Below, one piece after another: positions 23,625 to 35,125 of a stretch of 64,000 bases of DNA. Numbering within the stretch: the stretch's first letter is position 1; each line of letters starts with the position of its first letter. The DNA comes from Nitrospira sp. (lineage in GTDB: Bacteria; Nitrospirota; Nitrospiria; Nitrospirales; Nitrospiraceae), in assembly GCA_024760525.1 (NCBI GenBank), contig CP060499.1:496001-560000 (forward strand), written 5' to 3'. The notes under the pieces are model-generated. The model ran no database searches. It was not told where the DNA came from and saw only the letters and a list, made by a program, of their open reading frames with translations. Position numbers and translations under genes: made by a program.

Positions 23625-24685
23625 CCCGCCGATGTCAACGTCTCACGGACATGAAACCGGAGATTTTCATCGTGCGAACTTTTCAACAGTGGAATCAGGA
23701 GTGGAACGATCTTCGATCCGAATTTGGCCAAGGCAGCGGCCGCCTCCGCCCGGGTAAACGTCGGTTCCAACGCCGCGATGAGCGAAGGGATGGCCCGGTC
23801 ATTGCCGATCAAGCCCAACGCCCGCACGGCTGCGGCTTGCGTGATGAGTTCTTCGTTCCACTGGTCCCCGCAACCGGCCACTGTCCTCGTCACTTCCGGG
23901 GTGTTGGTTCCTGTGAGAATCCCGATCAGCACCGGAACCGCACGCGGGTCACCGATCCGACCGAGCGTTTCAACCGCCAATGTCCGTAATCCAGGCTCAC
24001 GCATGGCCGTGAACAGATACTCGACTGCCTGCGGATCGCCGATTTCGCCTAATGCCCGCACGGCATCTTCGCGAACCGCCGAATCTTGATCATTGAACAA
24101 CACCGACAGCAGAGGCTCCACAGCCTGCCGTGACCTGGTCTTGCCGAGCGATTCCACCGCATGAAGCCGCACCCGCCAGGCCTCATGTTGCAAGGCATTG
24201 ATAAGCGACGGGATTGCCGCGTCACCAAACGCGGCCAGCGCAGCGGCCGTTTCTTCGCGCACCGCTTTGACCTTGTCCTGCAACAGTGGGATGAGGGGCT
24301 CGACGGTGCCGGTGTGCCGTATCCGACTCAGCGCCTTGGCCGCGTGCATCCGAACGATCCAGTCGCTGCTGCCCAGCGCGCGGACGAGGGGGGGCAGCAC
24401 ACGCTCATCGGCGATCGTCGCTAAGATCGTCGATGCCGCTTCTTGAACTGAGAGGTCGGTCTCGTCCAGACAAGCACCCAGCACCTCGACCGCCGGTGCT
24501 CCAATCACACGCAGCGCTTCGATCGCCGCCTCGCGAACGGAGCGGTCGCGATCCCGGAGGAGAGAAATCAGGGGAATGACGGCCCGCGGGTCCTTGAAGG
24601 TACCAAGAAGGCCGGCCGCCTCTTCGCGGATCGCCCAATCCTGGTCCCTGAGGGCCGCGATCTGTTCTGTCACCGCATCGGTCAT
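23603..24685 (-). CDS. HEAT-repeat protein
   Basis: About eleven regular HEAT units make up this 360-residue protein (for example LLGTFKDPRAVIPLISLLRD and ALGEIGDPQAVEYLFTAMRE). It contains an odd insertion, GILTGTNTPEVTRTVAGCGD, between two repeats that breaks the periodicity. Comparable insertions with a Cys-Gly/Pro-Gly-Cys motif appear in the neighbouring HEAT protein, so they may be a shared functional loop. The ATG at 24685 is preferred to one six codons upstream because MTDAVTEQI resembles the starts of its neighbours. It begins 99 nt after the upstream HEAT gene. Confidence 0.83.
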   Translation of the reverse strand: MTDAVTEQIAALRDQDWAIREEAAGLLGTFKDPRAVIPLISLLRDRDRSVREAAIEALRVIGAPAVEVLGACLDETDLSVQEAASTILATIADERVLPPLVRALGSSDWIVRMHAAKALSRIRHTGTVEPLIPLLQDKVKAVREETAAALAAFGDAAIPSLINALQHEAWRVRLHAVESLGKTRSRQAVEPLLSVLFNDQDSAVREDAVRALGEIGDPQAVEYLFTAMREPGLRTLAVETLGRIGDPRAVPVLIGILTGTNTPEVTRTVAGCGDQWNEELITQAAAVRALGLIGNDRAIPSLIAALEPTFTRAEAAAALAKFGSKIVPLLIPLLKSSHDENLRFHVRETLTSAGWRPNRI

Positions 24686-24784
24686 ATTACTCTCCGGCGC
24701 CACAAGTGATCGCTATTCGCTGGGGCGCAGAGCCCGTTGCGTTACCGGCGCATGAGGCATGAGCACATGCTCGTTATGATGCGA

Positions 24785-26140
24785 TCACGCGATGTCGCCG
24801 GATGGGCCAAAGCGACCGGCTTGTCCCAGGGGGCGGTCGACGCGCAGATTGTCTGCCTGGCTTGAGCTGATTTCCACCTCTTCATCATGAGGCGTCCATC
24901 CAAGCTTTTCCAGCGTCTCGAGAGTGATCTGCTTCAAGGCGTCCTTTGCCGTCAACCGAACAGACGCGTAAGAAAGCACACGTTCTTTTTCAGCCTCAAC
25001 TTCGGAGGCCTTGGGATCATAGAGGAAGGCGATCAAAGGTTCGATGGCCGCGTCACCGATCACCGCCAGAGCCGCTGCTGCCTTTTCTCGTAATACCCCA
25101 TCCTTGAGCAACATGATCAGGTCCGGGATGACCCGAGGGTTACGAAACTGACCAAGGGCGGTCGCCGCCGCTTCCTTGATGAACGCATCCTCGCTCACAA
25201 TGCACCCCGGCGTGGGCGAACCTTCTTGCTTGATCCCCTTCCCTTTTAAGGCATTGAGGACAGCCGGGAGGGCGCGCGAGTCGCCGATCATGCCGAGTGA
25301 AGCAATGGCATGCCGCTTCACGGCTCCGTCCTTCATGGCTTCCATCAGCGCATCGATAGCCCGGGAATCGCCGATCATGCCGAGCGCAATCGTCGCATCT
25401 TCACGAACGGCTCGATCAGGGTCTTTCAAGGCGGCAATCAAGGCATCCACCACTTTGGCGTCTCGCACCCAGGTCCTGCCGATTTGATAATCGGTGGTCA
25501 TTCCACCCAATGCGCGGGCCGCGTGACAGCGAACGACAAAGTCTTTGTCCTTCAAGCTTTCAATCAGTGGATCGACCGATGGATGTCCGATGTAGACGAG
25601 CGCTGTTCCCGCTGTTTCCCGCACAATCTTGGAAGAATCCCGGAACAGCTTGACCAGGACCGGAATGGCCTTTGGATCGGCGATTCGGCCCAGGGCTTCC
25701 GCCGCTGCACTCTTGACGGCTCCGTCGCGATCGCGACACGCGACGATCAAGGTGTCGACCGATCGGGAATCTTTGAGTTTGCCGGCGGCCTTCGCGGCGT
25801 GTTCGCGGACCCGCCAGCGCTCGTCTTTCAAGGCGGTAATCAGACGATCAAGAACCCCTGGACCCATCTTTGCCGCCGCGTCGACCGCTTGGTCCCGAAC
25901 TTCCATGATGGAATCATTGAAAAGGCCGATCAGCGCCTCGATAGCCTTCGGACCACCGATCTTCGCGACACCGCAGCCGGCATGTGCCCGCACGGACCAG
26001 AAGTCATCGCTGCACGCGCCTATCAGCGCATCCAAGGTAGCGGGGTCTCCCAGGTCGGCCAGGGTCTTCGCCGCCTCTTCACGGGTGGCGTCGTCCACAT
26101 CCTCGAGCGCTTCTAAGAGATGTTCGAGTACGTCAGCCAT
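24785..26140 (-). CDS. HEAT-repeat protein, largest and first of the cluster
   Basis: This 451-residue protein contains about thirteen HEAT units (for example LADLGDPATLDALIGACSDD and RIADPKAIPVLVKLFRDSSK). An insertion (GKGIKQEGSPTPGCIVSEDA) near residue 330 parallels the one in the next gene. Its last 40 residues are acidic and disordered. I chose ATG 26140, which overlaps the preceding secreted-protein gene by 8 nt; an ATG at 26158 is an alternative. It is cytoplasmic by prediction. Consecutive HEAT genes of different length could build a stacked scaffold or recognise different partners. Confidence 0.82.
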   Translation of the reverse strand: MADVLEHLLEALEDVDDATREEAAKTLADLGDPATLDALIGACSDDFWSVRAHAGCGVAKIGGPKAIEALIGLFNDSIMEVRDQAVDAAAKMGPGVLDRLITALKDERWRVREHAAKAAGKLKDSRSVDTLIVACRDRDGAVKSAAAEALGRIADPKAIPVLVKLFRDSSKIVRETAGTALVYIGHPSVDPLIESLKDKDFVVRCHAARALGGMTTDYQIGRTWVRDAKVVDALIAALKDPDRAVREDATIALGMIGDSRAIDALMEAMKDGAVKRHAIASLGMIGDSRALPAVLNALKGKGIKQEGSPTPGCIVSEDAFIKEAAATALGQFRNPRVIPDLIMLLKDGVLREKAAAALAVIGDAAIEPLIAFLYDPKASEVEAEKERVLSYASVRLTAKDALKQITLETLEKLGWTPHDEEVEISSSQADNLRVDRPLGQAGRFGPSGDIA

Positions 26141-26600
26141 TGTTGGGCTTTTGGTCATAGTAGGGATCGGGTTGCCCGCCATAGGGATACATACGCTTGC
26201 ACAGCACGACCAAGGTGTGTGTTCCGCGACCTCCGACACACTGATCCAGTGATTTTGAAAAGTCGAGCGTGCCGTTCAGATTGACCGTAAAGGGAAAATC
26301 GAAAGTGAAGCTGATGAATTTGTACTTACCCGGCCGGAGCTGCAACTCGCGAGGTTCCGATGTCTTGGGGGCATCGAGCGAGTCGGGGTCGGAATTCCAG
26401 ATCGAGGGTGTGATCCCCGGCACCTGCCACCATGAAGTGGGGACGAGCTTGGTTGCATCGATGGTAATCGGGTGTTCTTTGAGATGAGCAGTCGGCGGCT
26501 CTCCCGCGAACCCTCTTTCGCTCGAAGCTATTGCCAACAGCCCCATGAGGGCCCAGCTGCATGCGAGTGACCAGCGTCGTATCACAGTATCATTCCTCAT
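26133..26600 (-). CDS. Secreted protein of unknown function
   Basis: The 155-residue precursor has a signal peptide (about residues 10-32, ending GFAG). The mature part is beta-rich: PITIDATKLVPTSWWQVPGI, then LQLRPGKYKFISFTFDFPFT followed by VNLNGTLDFSKSLDQ. Two cysteines near the C terminus could form a disulfide. The fold looks like a small beta-sandwich, but I cannot name a family. It lies 6 nt downstream of the alkaline-phosphatase-like gene and overlaps the first HEAT gene by 8 nt, so it belongs to the same operon. Confidence 0.75.
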   Translation of the reverse strand: MRNDTVIRRWSLACSWALMGLLAIASSERGFAGEPPTAHLKEHPITIDATKLVPTSWWQVPGITPSIWNSDPDSLDAPKTSEPRELQLRPGKYKFISFTFDFPFTVNLNGTLDFSKSLDQCVGGRGTHTLVVLCKRMYPYGGQPDPYYDQKPNNG

Positions 26601-26606
26601 AGATCG

Positions 26607-27626
26607 TTAGCGCTTCTTGGCGCGCGGCACGGAGGGAGTAGCCGCAGCGGTTTGAAAGATTTCCTCTACGGCCTTGCTGTCCCATTCCGTGTGAGTCTGG
26701 AGGCCCAAGATTCGCATGACCGTGGCTCCGGTATCGATGATTGAGACCGGTTGGCGAATGATTTTGCCTTGCTTGATTCCGGCGCCGGAGACAATCCACG
26801 GAACAACCGGTGAATTGGTCGCCGGGGCCTCGGCGCCTGGGTCGGTTCCTTTTTCGCTCAGGGCGGTGACGAGGACGGCCGTGCGGTCCAAGATCGAGTA
26901 TTCTTTGAACAGGTCCAGGACGGATTTCATCGCGCCGTCGACCGTCCGTAAGGCCTCACGATACTCTTTGGAGCTCCAGCCGTGCGTCACTCCGGCTCTG
27001 CCTGCTTCGGGAAGGTGAACCACCAACAAATGAGGTAATGAGAGAATCGCATGGCCGTATCCGTGCCCGCTGGTCGCCTTTTGAAGATACTGCTGGATAT
27101 AGGAGACCAGTTTCTGGGAACCGCACTCGGGCCGCAATGCCCCGCAGAGTTGATAGTCGGTGTAGGGTTCGGGCTTGGCCAACTGATATAACGACTCATC
27201 CATATAAAAGATGGCACTATCGCGGCCTCCACTCAAATCCAGATAGTCGAATAAGCTGGGCGAGCGAGGGTAGCCTCGGCTGAATTCGAAAAAGTTCCAG
27301 GTGATCCCATGTTTCTCTACCGGCATGCCGGTAACCAGCGATGCCATCATGGGCAACCGTAGTGCCGGTTTTACCCCCTTTGCGGACCAGGTCACTGAGC
27401 CCTCCTTGATGAGCTTGCTCAAGATCGGCATGGTTCCGCCCTGGAGCGACTCTTGACTGAGCCCCTCCAGCACAAAAAGGACGACATGTTCCGTCAACGG
27501 GGTTGAAGAAGCGGTTCCTCGGCCATGCGGGGGAGCCGCATCGACCGGCGCGTGGATTCCGGTTTCAAGCAGAACGCTCAGGAGACCGACAAGGATCAGG
27601 AGAAGGCGGCGTGAGGGATGGTTCAT
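26607..27626 (-). CDS. Alkaline-phosphatase-superfamily protein, probably lacking normal catalytic residues
   Basis: The 339-residue secreted protein (signal peptide about 1-30) has the outline of type I phosphodiesterases/nucleotide pyrophosphatases: VVLFVLEGLSQESL at the start, MPILSKLIKEGS, LPMMASLVTGMPVEKHGI, LVVHLPEAGRAGVTHGW, and a C-terminal DTGATVMRILGL. Several usual key residues are replaced. The first metal-binding Asp is Glu, the nucleophile position before LVTG reads RLPMM in place of TFPNH, and the Asp-x-x-x-His ligand pair in the EAGRAG stretch is not kept. It may be a binding protein or a divergent enzyme. It heads the transcript that continues into the HEAT genes. Confidence 0.72.
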   Translation of the reverse strand: MNHPSRRLLLILVGLLSVLLETGIHAPVDAAPPHGRGTASSTPLTEHVVLFVLEGLSQESLQGGTMPILSKLIKEGSVTWSAKGVKPALRLPMMASLVTGMPVEKHGITWNFFEFSRGYPRSPSLFDYLDLSGGRDSAIFYMDESLYQLAKPEPYTDYQLCGALRPECGSQKLVSYIQQYLQKATSGHGYGHAILSLPHLLVVHLPEAGRAGVTHGWSSKEYREALRTVDGAMKSVLDLFKEYSILDRTAVLVTALSEKGTDPGAEAPATNSPVVPWIVSGAGIKQGKIIRQPVSIIDTGATVMRILGLQTHTEWDSKAVEEIFQTAAATPSVPRAKKR

Positions 27627-27801
27627 GACAACATATCACCCGTGTGTGTCCTAAAAGTAAAGGTGCTACCCTAACATGCAAATTTTCAGGAAGGCAAGGA
27701 GGGCAGAACCCCGGCTGAATGCTGGCGAAACCCCTTTTCGGGTGCTAAGCTGAACGGAGTGACCGTTTTGTCCGTGTTTTCGAGCTAGAAGAGGGGAGGC
27801 G

Positions 27802-28821
27802 ATGTTCAATCCATCTCACCAACCGCCTCCTCCCATGCATCAGCGTTCGACCACCCCCGCCCGTTCTCTGGCCTTTTGTCTCGCGCTCGTCGCGGTCGTC
27901 GCCGCGGTTCCGGCGCTCGCTGACATCCGTGTCGTCAACGCGCAAGGCGAGCATCGGATGGGAGACCGCGACACCCGCGAGGATGCGATCAGACTTGCCG
28001 TCGAGGCGGCCAAACGAAACGCGCTCGAACAAGTCGCGACCTATCTTGAGAGTGTCACCATCGTCAGCGACATGGATGTGACGAAGGACGAAATCCGCTC
28101 GTATACCGCCGGGTTGGTGATTGTCCTGAATCAACAGGTCTCCACGTCTCTGGATGGTGACGTCGTAGTCGTGAAAGTGGATCTGCTCGCGCAGATGGAT
28201 ACGGAAGCCGTGGCACAGGCGATCACAACGCTTCGAGAAAACGAAGATGCGCGTGTGCAGCTGGCGGCACTGAGACAAGAAAACGAACAGCTTCAGCAGG
28301 AGCTGAACACGGTGAATCAAGCCCTGGGCAACGCGGCTACGCCGGATCAGGTTCAGCAGGCAGCGGAAAAGCGGAAGGAGATTCTCAATCGAGTGCAATC
28401 CAATGCCATGGTGTTGCAAGCCTGGACCAATTGGGTGCTCGTCTCGCCGGTCGGCCTTCCCCAGGCCCTGCTGAACAGCGCTGGCGGTCTGTATCCAAGC
28501 AGTCCGCACATCGCAGTCGCGCAGCAGATCATCATGAACCGGCAGCCGTCTATGCCCGGCAGGACGAGACCCCGGATGCCAAGCCATGAGCTTGTTCCAC
28601 CTCCCGGTGCGCCGGGTGGGTCACGGACATTGAACGAGATCATTTATCGAACCCCGACAGCACAGCCACAGACCAATACTCAACCGATGATCCAAGGATT
28701 CTCTCAGTCTCCGCCGTCGGTCAGGCCGCCTCGGCCCCAAAACCCAGGTCCGCATTCTCGATCGGCGCCGTTCTTGAGAACACCCGGGGCCGGCTCTGGA
28801 GCAGGAGGAGGGAAGCCTTGA
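27802..28821 (+). CDS. Secreted coiled-coil protein of unknown function
   Basis: The 339-residue precursor has a signal peptide ending around PALA (residue 40; an internal Met at 12 could be the start). The first mature domain (about 40-140) resembles the LPP20/FlgT-like fold: GEHRMGDRDTREDAIRLAVE, a long helix, then a strand-rich part. A coiled coil follows at about 145-190 (LRQENEQLQQELNTVNQAL), then a proline-rich, low-complexity tail. GGGAGG precedes the ATG. The next gene's TTG start overlaps its TGA, so the two are coupled. Function is unknown; envelope location is likely. Confidence 0.75.
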   Translation: MFNPSHQPPPPMHQRSTTPARSLAFCLALVAVVAAVPALADIRVVNAQGEHRMGDRDTREDAIRLAVEAAKRNALEQVATYLESVTIVSDMDVTKDEIRSYTAGLVIVLNQQVSTSLDGDVVVVKVDLLAQMDTEAVAQAITTLRENEDARVQLAALRQENEQLQQELNTVNQALGNAATPDQVQQAAEKRKEILNRVQSNAMVLQAWTNWVLVSPVGLPQALLNSAGGLYPSSPHIAVAQQIIMNRQPSMPGRTRPRMPSHELVPPPGAPGGSRTLNEIIYRTPTAQPQTNTQPMIQGFSQSPPSVRPPRPQNPGPHSRSAPFLRTPGAGSGAGGGKP

Positions 28822-29378
28822 CGCGCGGAATGAGACTTGTCATCGCGGTGGGCCTTTGTCTTGTCGAGGGACTCGTTCTCATTGCGGCGCAAGCGGCGGA
28901 ACCTGACGATGTGAGGAAACACGCCGAGCGATCCTTCGACCGACTTCAAGGTCAGCTGGATAGTAAGGCTATGGACACGTCCGCCATGGTCAGACGAACA
29001 GCTGAAGCCGGAGATGGCGGCTTTTCTTCAGATCAGTACTGGATCGGCAAGGGTCAGGGGGACTTAACCAAAGGGAAGACCGTCTGCCAGCGCGTGTCGG
29101 AGCTTTCCGCCCGCACTGATTTAGCCAAGCAAATTCGCGTGTTGGTCAAGGAACATATGATCGATCGTGTCCGCGAACGGTCGGGACGCGAGAACGAGCA
29201 GGATATTGAACTGACTCGCGAAGAAATCGTTCAAGAATATCTTCAAGACGTGAAGATCGTCGACCGCCGGATCGATGAAGAGAATAAGATTTGTACGGCT
29301 ACCGCGGTCATGCCGAGGTCCCGCGTTCAGTTGAAGCCTGCCACAGACCAGGAACTCAGCCCGACTCCAGTCCATTGA
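28818..29378 (+). CDS. Secreted helical protein coupled to the preceding gene
   Basis: A TTG start at 28818 overlaps the previous stop codon in TTGA and lies after GGAGGAGGGAAG. An ATG at 28830 is the alternative. The 186-residue precursor has a signal peptide (about 5-27, ending AQAAE). The mature part is charged and helical, with one strand-like segment near VKIVDRRIDEENKICTATAV that resembles the end of the LPP20-like domain in the gene before it. The two may be paralogous partners in one envelope complex. There is no known catalytic motif. Confidence 0.7.
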   Translation: MTRGMRLVIAVGLCLVEGLVLIAAQAAEPDDVRKHAERSFDRLQGQLDSKAMDTSAMVRRTAEAGDGGFSSDQYWIGKGQGDLTKGKTVCQRVSELSARTDLAKQIRVLVKEHMIDRVRERSGRENEQDIELTREEIVQEYLQDVKIVDRRIDEENKICTATAVMPRSRVQLKPATDQELSPTPVH

Positions 29379-29432
29379 CCGTCCCAATGCCGTTGTTGCA
29401 GCCTTGAACCTAGATCGGCTATGTAGTGCGTC

Positions 29433-30697
29433 ATGCCGATCGAGAATAATTTTCAGCACGATGAGCTGTCACGGAAGAATCCGGGTGAACGGTTACGTGT
29501 TGCCGACTTGGTAGATGTCGCGCCGCCGGAATCTCCGGCTTGGGCGGAGGGCATGGCCAAGTGTGGGAAGAGTCTTTCTCAGGCCGGTGTCGCAGGCGTC
29601 GTCTTTCTCCATGGTTCGATCCATGGCTCGGATGTCTTCGGCATGCAGCGATTGGATGAAGCGGGCGGGCTCAAACGAGGCTACTCGCGGGGTGTGTCAG
29701 GTGTTGATGCCTTGCTCGCGGCCATGCGGGAGGAACACAACGGCATTCCGTTACTGCCAGGGGGACTGAAGCCTCCGCTCACCGACGATCCTGCGACGAA
29801 AGCCCTTTTGGATGAGCAGGTCGGCGACGCAGGTAACTTCACCGAAGCCTATATTCGATCGTTCAGACAATCCATCAACAAGCACCTGACTCGGCCGATT
29901 GTCTGCACCAGGCTCCTCTGGTCATCCGAACATCATCATCTTGGACGAGGGTTGGCCGCAGTTTCTCTGCTCGGCGAACTGCACAGAGTCTGTGAAAATC
30001 AGAACTTTGGAAAGGGAAACCGGATTCTGGTGCTGGCGCACGGCCAAGCCGGACTGGTTCTGGCCCTTGCTTCGAATCTTCTCTGTCCGAGTCCGGTGAC
30101 GGGGCGATCGAAATTGCTCGAGATTCTTACCGGTTATGCTGGACAGACCAATCAGGCCAACCTCACCGGTGCGATCAGACACGTCGACTCTTTGCTCACG
30201 ACGGGATCACTCCTTGCCGGAGGGTCACTCGACCTGGTGACCTTCGGAGCACCGGTTCGCTATGGGTGGGATCCGTCCGGAATCGGAAAGCTGTTGCACG
30301 TCGTGAATCACCGAAACTTGCGGACGGATGGCAAGAGCTGGTTGGCGAAGATGGAGCTGCCTCAAATCACAATGGAAATGCCGGTTGCCTGGGGCGGAGA
30401 CTATGTGCAGGAACTAGCGGTCGCCGGGAGCGATGCCGTTCCTCCGACGGAATCGGCCAAGGCAGCCAACAAGGCAGTATGGGAAATAGTCGAGCCGTAC
30501 GATGGATTCGAACGGTGGCTGGAGTGTGCCAGACGTGCCGTGCGTTGTCCCAGTGAAGGGAACTGTCTGCTCGTCGATTACAAGGACAGTACCGGCTCGA
30601 CGAACCCCCGCGACCACTACTATGGCCACGCAGTGTATACGCGCCGGCACGTCTTACTGTTCAACACCATCCAGATTATTCGCTCTTTCTACGAATC

Positions 30698-30701
<4 letters not shown>
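29433..30701 (+). CDS. Alpha/beta-hydrolase-like protein without the nucleophilic serine
   Basis: This 422-residue cytoplasmic protein shows an alpha/beta-hydrolase outline: AGVVFLHGSIHGSDVF as the oxyanion-side strand and ILVLAHGQAGLVLALAS where the nucleophile elbow should be. The elbow reads His-Gly-Gln-Ala-Gly, with Gln in place of Ser. A His near the C terminus (HYYGHAVYTRRH) could match the catalytic His. So it is either a degenerate hydrolase, perhaps a binding protein, or a fold I have misread. Its last 4 nt overlap the convergent lon gene. Confidence 0.6.
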
Positions 30702-33094
<2,393 letters not shown>

Positions 33095-33352
33095 GGGCGT
33101 CCATCCTTGCTGAGTGTTCACAGCATTATAACAGCCTGATAGGTTGCGGCGCGCAGAAGTCAAGGGGAAGGGATCGGAATTAGCGGCAACTAATGGACTC
33201 CGCAAGCACTCGGCGTTTCATCGTGACGTTTGATCGGATGCCTATCTGCCAGTCCACCCCGGACCCGCTGATTGCTCAACATCCGGTTCGTGTGAAGCGG
33301 TAAGAAAGTCTTCTTCAGTTCGACCGGTTACTTTTCTCGGGGATGGTAAATC

Positions 33353-34528
33353 TCAAGCCTGCGTTGGGGGCGTGAGGCGCCGCCTTGCTCCGCCTTGGAC
33401 GATCACGAACTCATAGAGTCGGCATTCCAATGCCCCGTTGAAGAGGGGAATACGTTTGGACGGTGTCAGCCCGATCAGCTTCGGCACGCGGGCATCGCCG
33501 GACAGCACGTAGGCACACCAGCCGGCGAAGCGCTGCTTCAACCAATCGCCCAACTTGGGGTAAAGCGCTTCCAGCTCGTCCGACCGGCTGAGGCGCACTC
33601 CATAGGGCGGATTGATGACCATCACGCCTTTGTCAGCCGGCGCTTCCAGATCCAGAATATCGCGTTGCTTCAGCCGGATATCAAGCGGCACTCCGGCGCC
33701 TTGAAACGTCCGTTGCGCGATCTTCACCATCGCCGGATTCCGGTCGGACGCATAGATGGCAGCCGGCACCTGGTCCACTTGCTTCGCCCGTGCCGCTTCG
33801 CGGAGATGGCCCCACCGTTGTGGATCGTGGACGAGCAGCCGCTCGAAGGCGAAGTTCCGCGAGATGCCCGGCGGAATTTGCCGGGCCATGAAGGCGGCCT
33901 CGAGAGGAATCGTCCCGCCGCCGCACATGGGATCGACCAGGACATCTTTCGGCGTCCAGCCGGCCAGACGCAGAATGCCCGCCGCCAGATTCTCTTTCAA
34001 TGGCGCCTCGACGGACACCGTCCGATAGCCGCGTTTGAACAGCGGCTCTCCCGATGTATCCACATAAAACGTGACCGTGCTCTGGTCCAGAAAGGCGTCG
34101 AGCTTGATGTTCGGCCGTTCCGTATCGACACTGGGTCGCCGCTGCGTAGCTGTGACAAACTTATCGCAGACGGCGTCTTTGATAAGGAGGGTCAGGAAGT
34201 CCAGACTGGGGAGCGGGCAGCGACGCGCGCTCACCTTTACCTTGATTGTCTGAGCGGGCGCGAACCATTCGGGCCAGGCGAGCGCATAGGCAGCCTGATA
34301 GACATCGTGTTCTGTTTTGTAGACGCTCTGTCCGACTTCCCAAAGAACGCGGCTGGCGATGTGCGATTTGAGATTGACCCAGTACATGGTCGACCAGGGA
34401 GCGCTGAAGCCGACGCCGCCTTCCGTCTTGGTCGTCGCCGGCACGCCGAGGCTATGGAGCTCTCCTTCGAGCGCGCCTTCAAGCCCACGCGGGCAAGGTG
34501 CAAAGAATCGACGTTTTGTGTTATCCAT
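33353..34528 (-). CDS. THUMP-domain SAM-dependent RNA methyltransferase (RlmL N-terminal-like)
   Basis: The 391-residue protein has an N-terminal ferredoxin-like plus THUMP region (RRFFAPCPRGLEGALEGEL to about residue 165), which binds structured RNA. A Rossmann methyltransferase follows, with DVLVDPMCGGGTIPLEA as the SAM site and INPPYGVRL as the catalytic motif IV. This layout fits 23S rRNA m2G2445 methyltransferases (the RlmL/YcbY N-terminal half) and related guanine-N2 methyltransferases. The target site cannot be told here. ATG 34528 sits 37 nt from a divergent Nudix gene, so both share a short promoter region. Confidence 0.88.
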   Translation of the reverse strand: MDNTKRRFFAPCPRGLEGALEGELHSLGVPATTKTEGGVGFSAPWSTMYWVNLKSHIASRVLWEVGQSVYKTEHDVYQAAYALAWPEWFAPAQTIKVKVSARRCPLPSLDFLTLLIKDAVCDKFVTATQRRPSVDTERPNIKLDAFLDQSTVTFYVDTSGEPLFKRGYRTVSVEAPLKENLAAGILRLAGWTPKDVLVDPMCGGGTIPLEAAFMARQIPPGISRNFAFERLLVHDPQRWGHLREAARAKQVDQVPAAIYASDRNPAMVKIAQRTFQGAGVPLDIRLKQRDILDLEAPADKGVMVINPPYGVRLSRSDELEALYPKLGDWLKQRFAGWCAYVLSGDARVPKLIGLTPSKRIPLFNGALECRLYEFVIVQGGARRRLTPPTQA

Positions 34529-34565
34529 TTTGCCTGCCGATGATCGGCGAAGACGAGGCCAGGTG

Positions 34566-35105
34566 ATGAATTTTTGCAGTGCCTGCGGCAAGGCCGTGAT
34601 CCAAAAAGTTCCGCCGGGTGATAACCTGCCTCGCTTCGTGTGTGAAACCTGCCAGGCTATTCATTACCATAATCCCAAGATCGTCGCAGGCTGCATTCCG
34701 GAATGGGAAGATCAAATCCTTTTGTGCCGGCGGGCCATCGAGCCGAAATCCGGACTCTGGACCTATCCGGCCGGTTTCATGGAACTCGGTGAGGGCACCG
34801 AACAGGCGGCGATGCGGGAAACGCTTGAGGAGGCGCAGGCGCAGGTGACGATCGTGCAGCTCCATTCGGTGTTGAGCCTGCCCCGCATCGGACAGGTCTA
34901 TATCACCTTCATCGGCCGTCTACAGATCAAGCAGTTCAGCGCAGGATTCGAAAGTCTGGACGTGCGGCTCTTTCCTCGCCACGAGATCCCGTGGAATGAG
35001 ATTGCCTTTCCGGTGGTGAAGGAGGCCTTGAGGCACTACATCGAGGACGCGGCGCGGGGGACGTTTCAGCTGCATGTCGCCGACGTTCTGGGAGCCATCA
35101 ACTGA
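34566..35105 (+). CDS. Zinc-ribbon Nudix hydrolase
   Basis: The 179-residue protein starts with a four-cysteine zinc ribbon (FCSACGK and FVCETC) followed by HYHNP. The Nudix domain then has the box GFMELGEGTEQAAMRETLEE; the usual Gly near the end of the box is replaced by Gln/Ala. This arrangement is typical of NADH-pyrophosphatase-like and ADP-ribose Nudix enzymes, which cleave a nucleoside diphosphate linked to another group; the substrate is unknown. ATG 34566 is preferred, since longer in-frame readings overlap the divergent methyltransferase gene. Confidence 0.88.
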   Translation: MNFCSACGKAVIQKVPPGDNLPRFVCETCQAIHYHNPKIVAGCIPEWEDQILLCRRAIEPKSGLWTYPAGFMELGEGTEQAAMRETLEEAQAQVTIVQLHSVLSLPRIGQVYITFIGRLQIKQFSAGFESLDVRLFPRHEIPWNEIAFPVVKEALRHYIEDAARGTFQLHVADVLGAIN

Positions 35106-35125
35106 CCGCGGTCGAGCGAAGTGTT

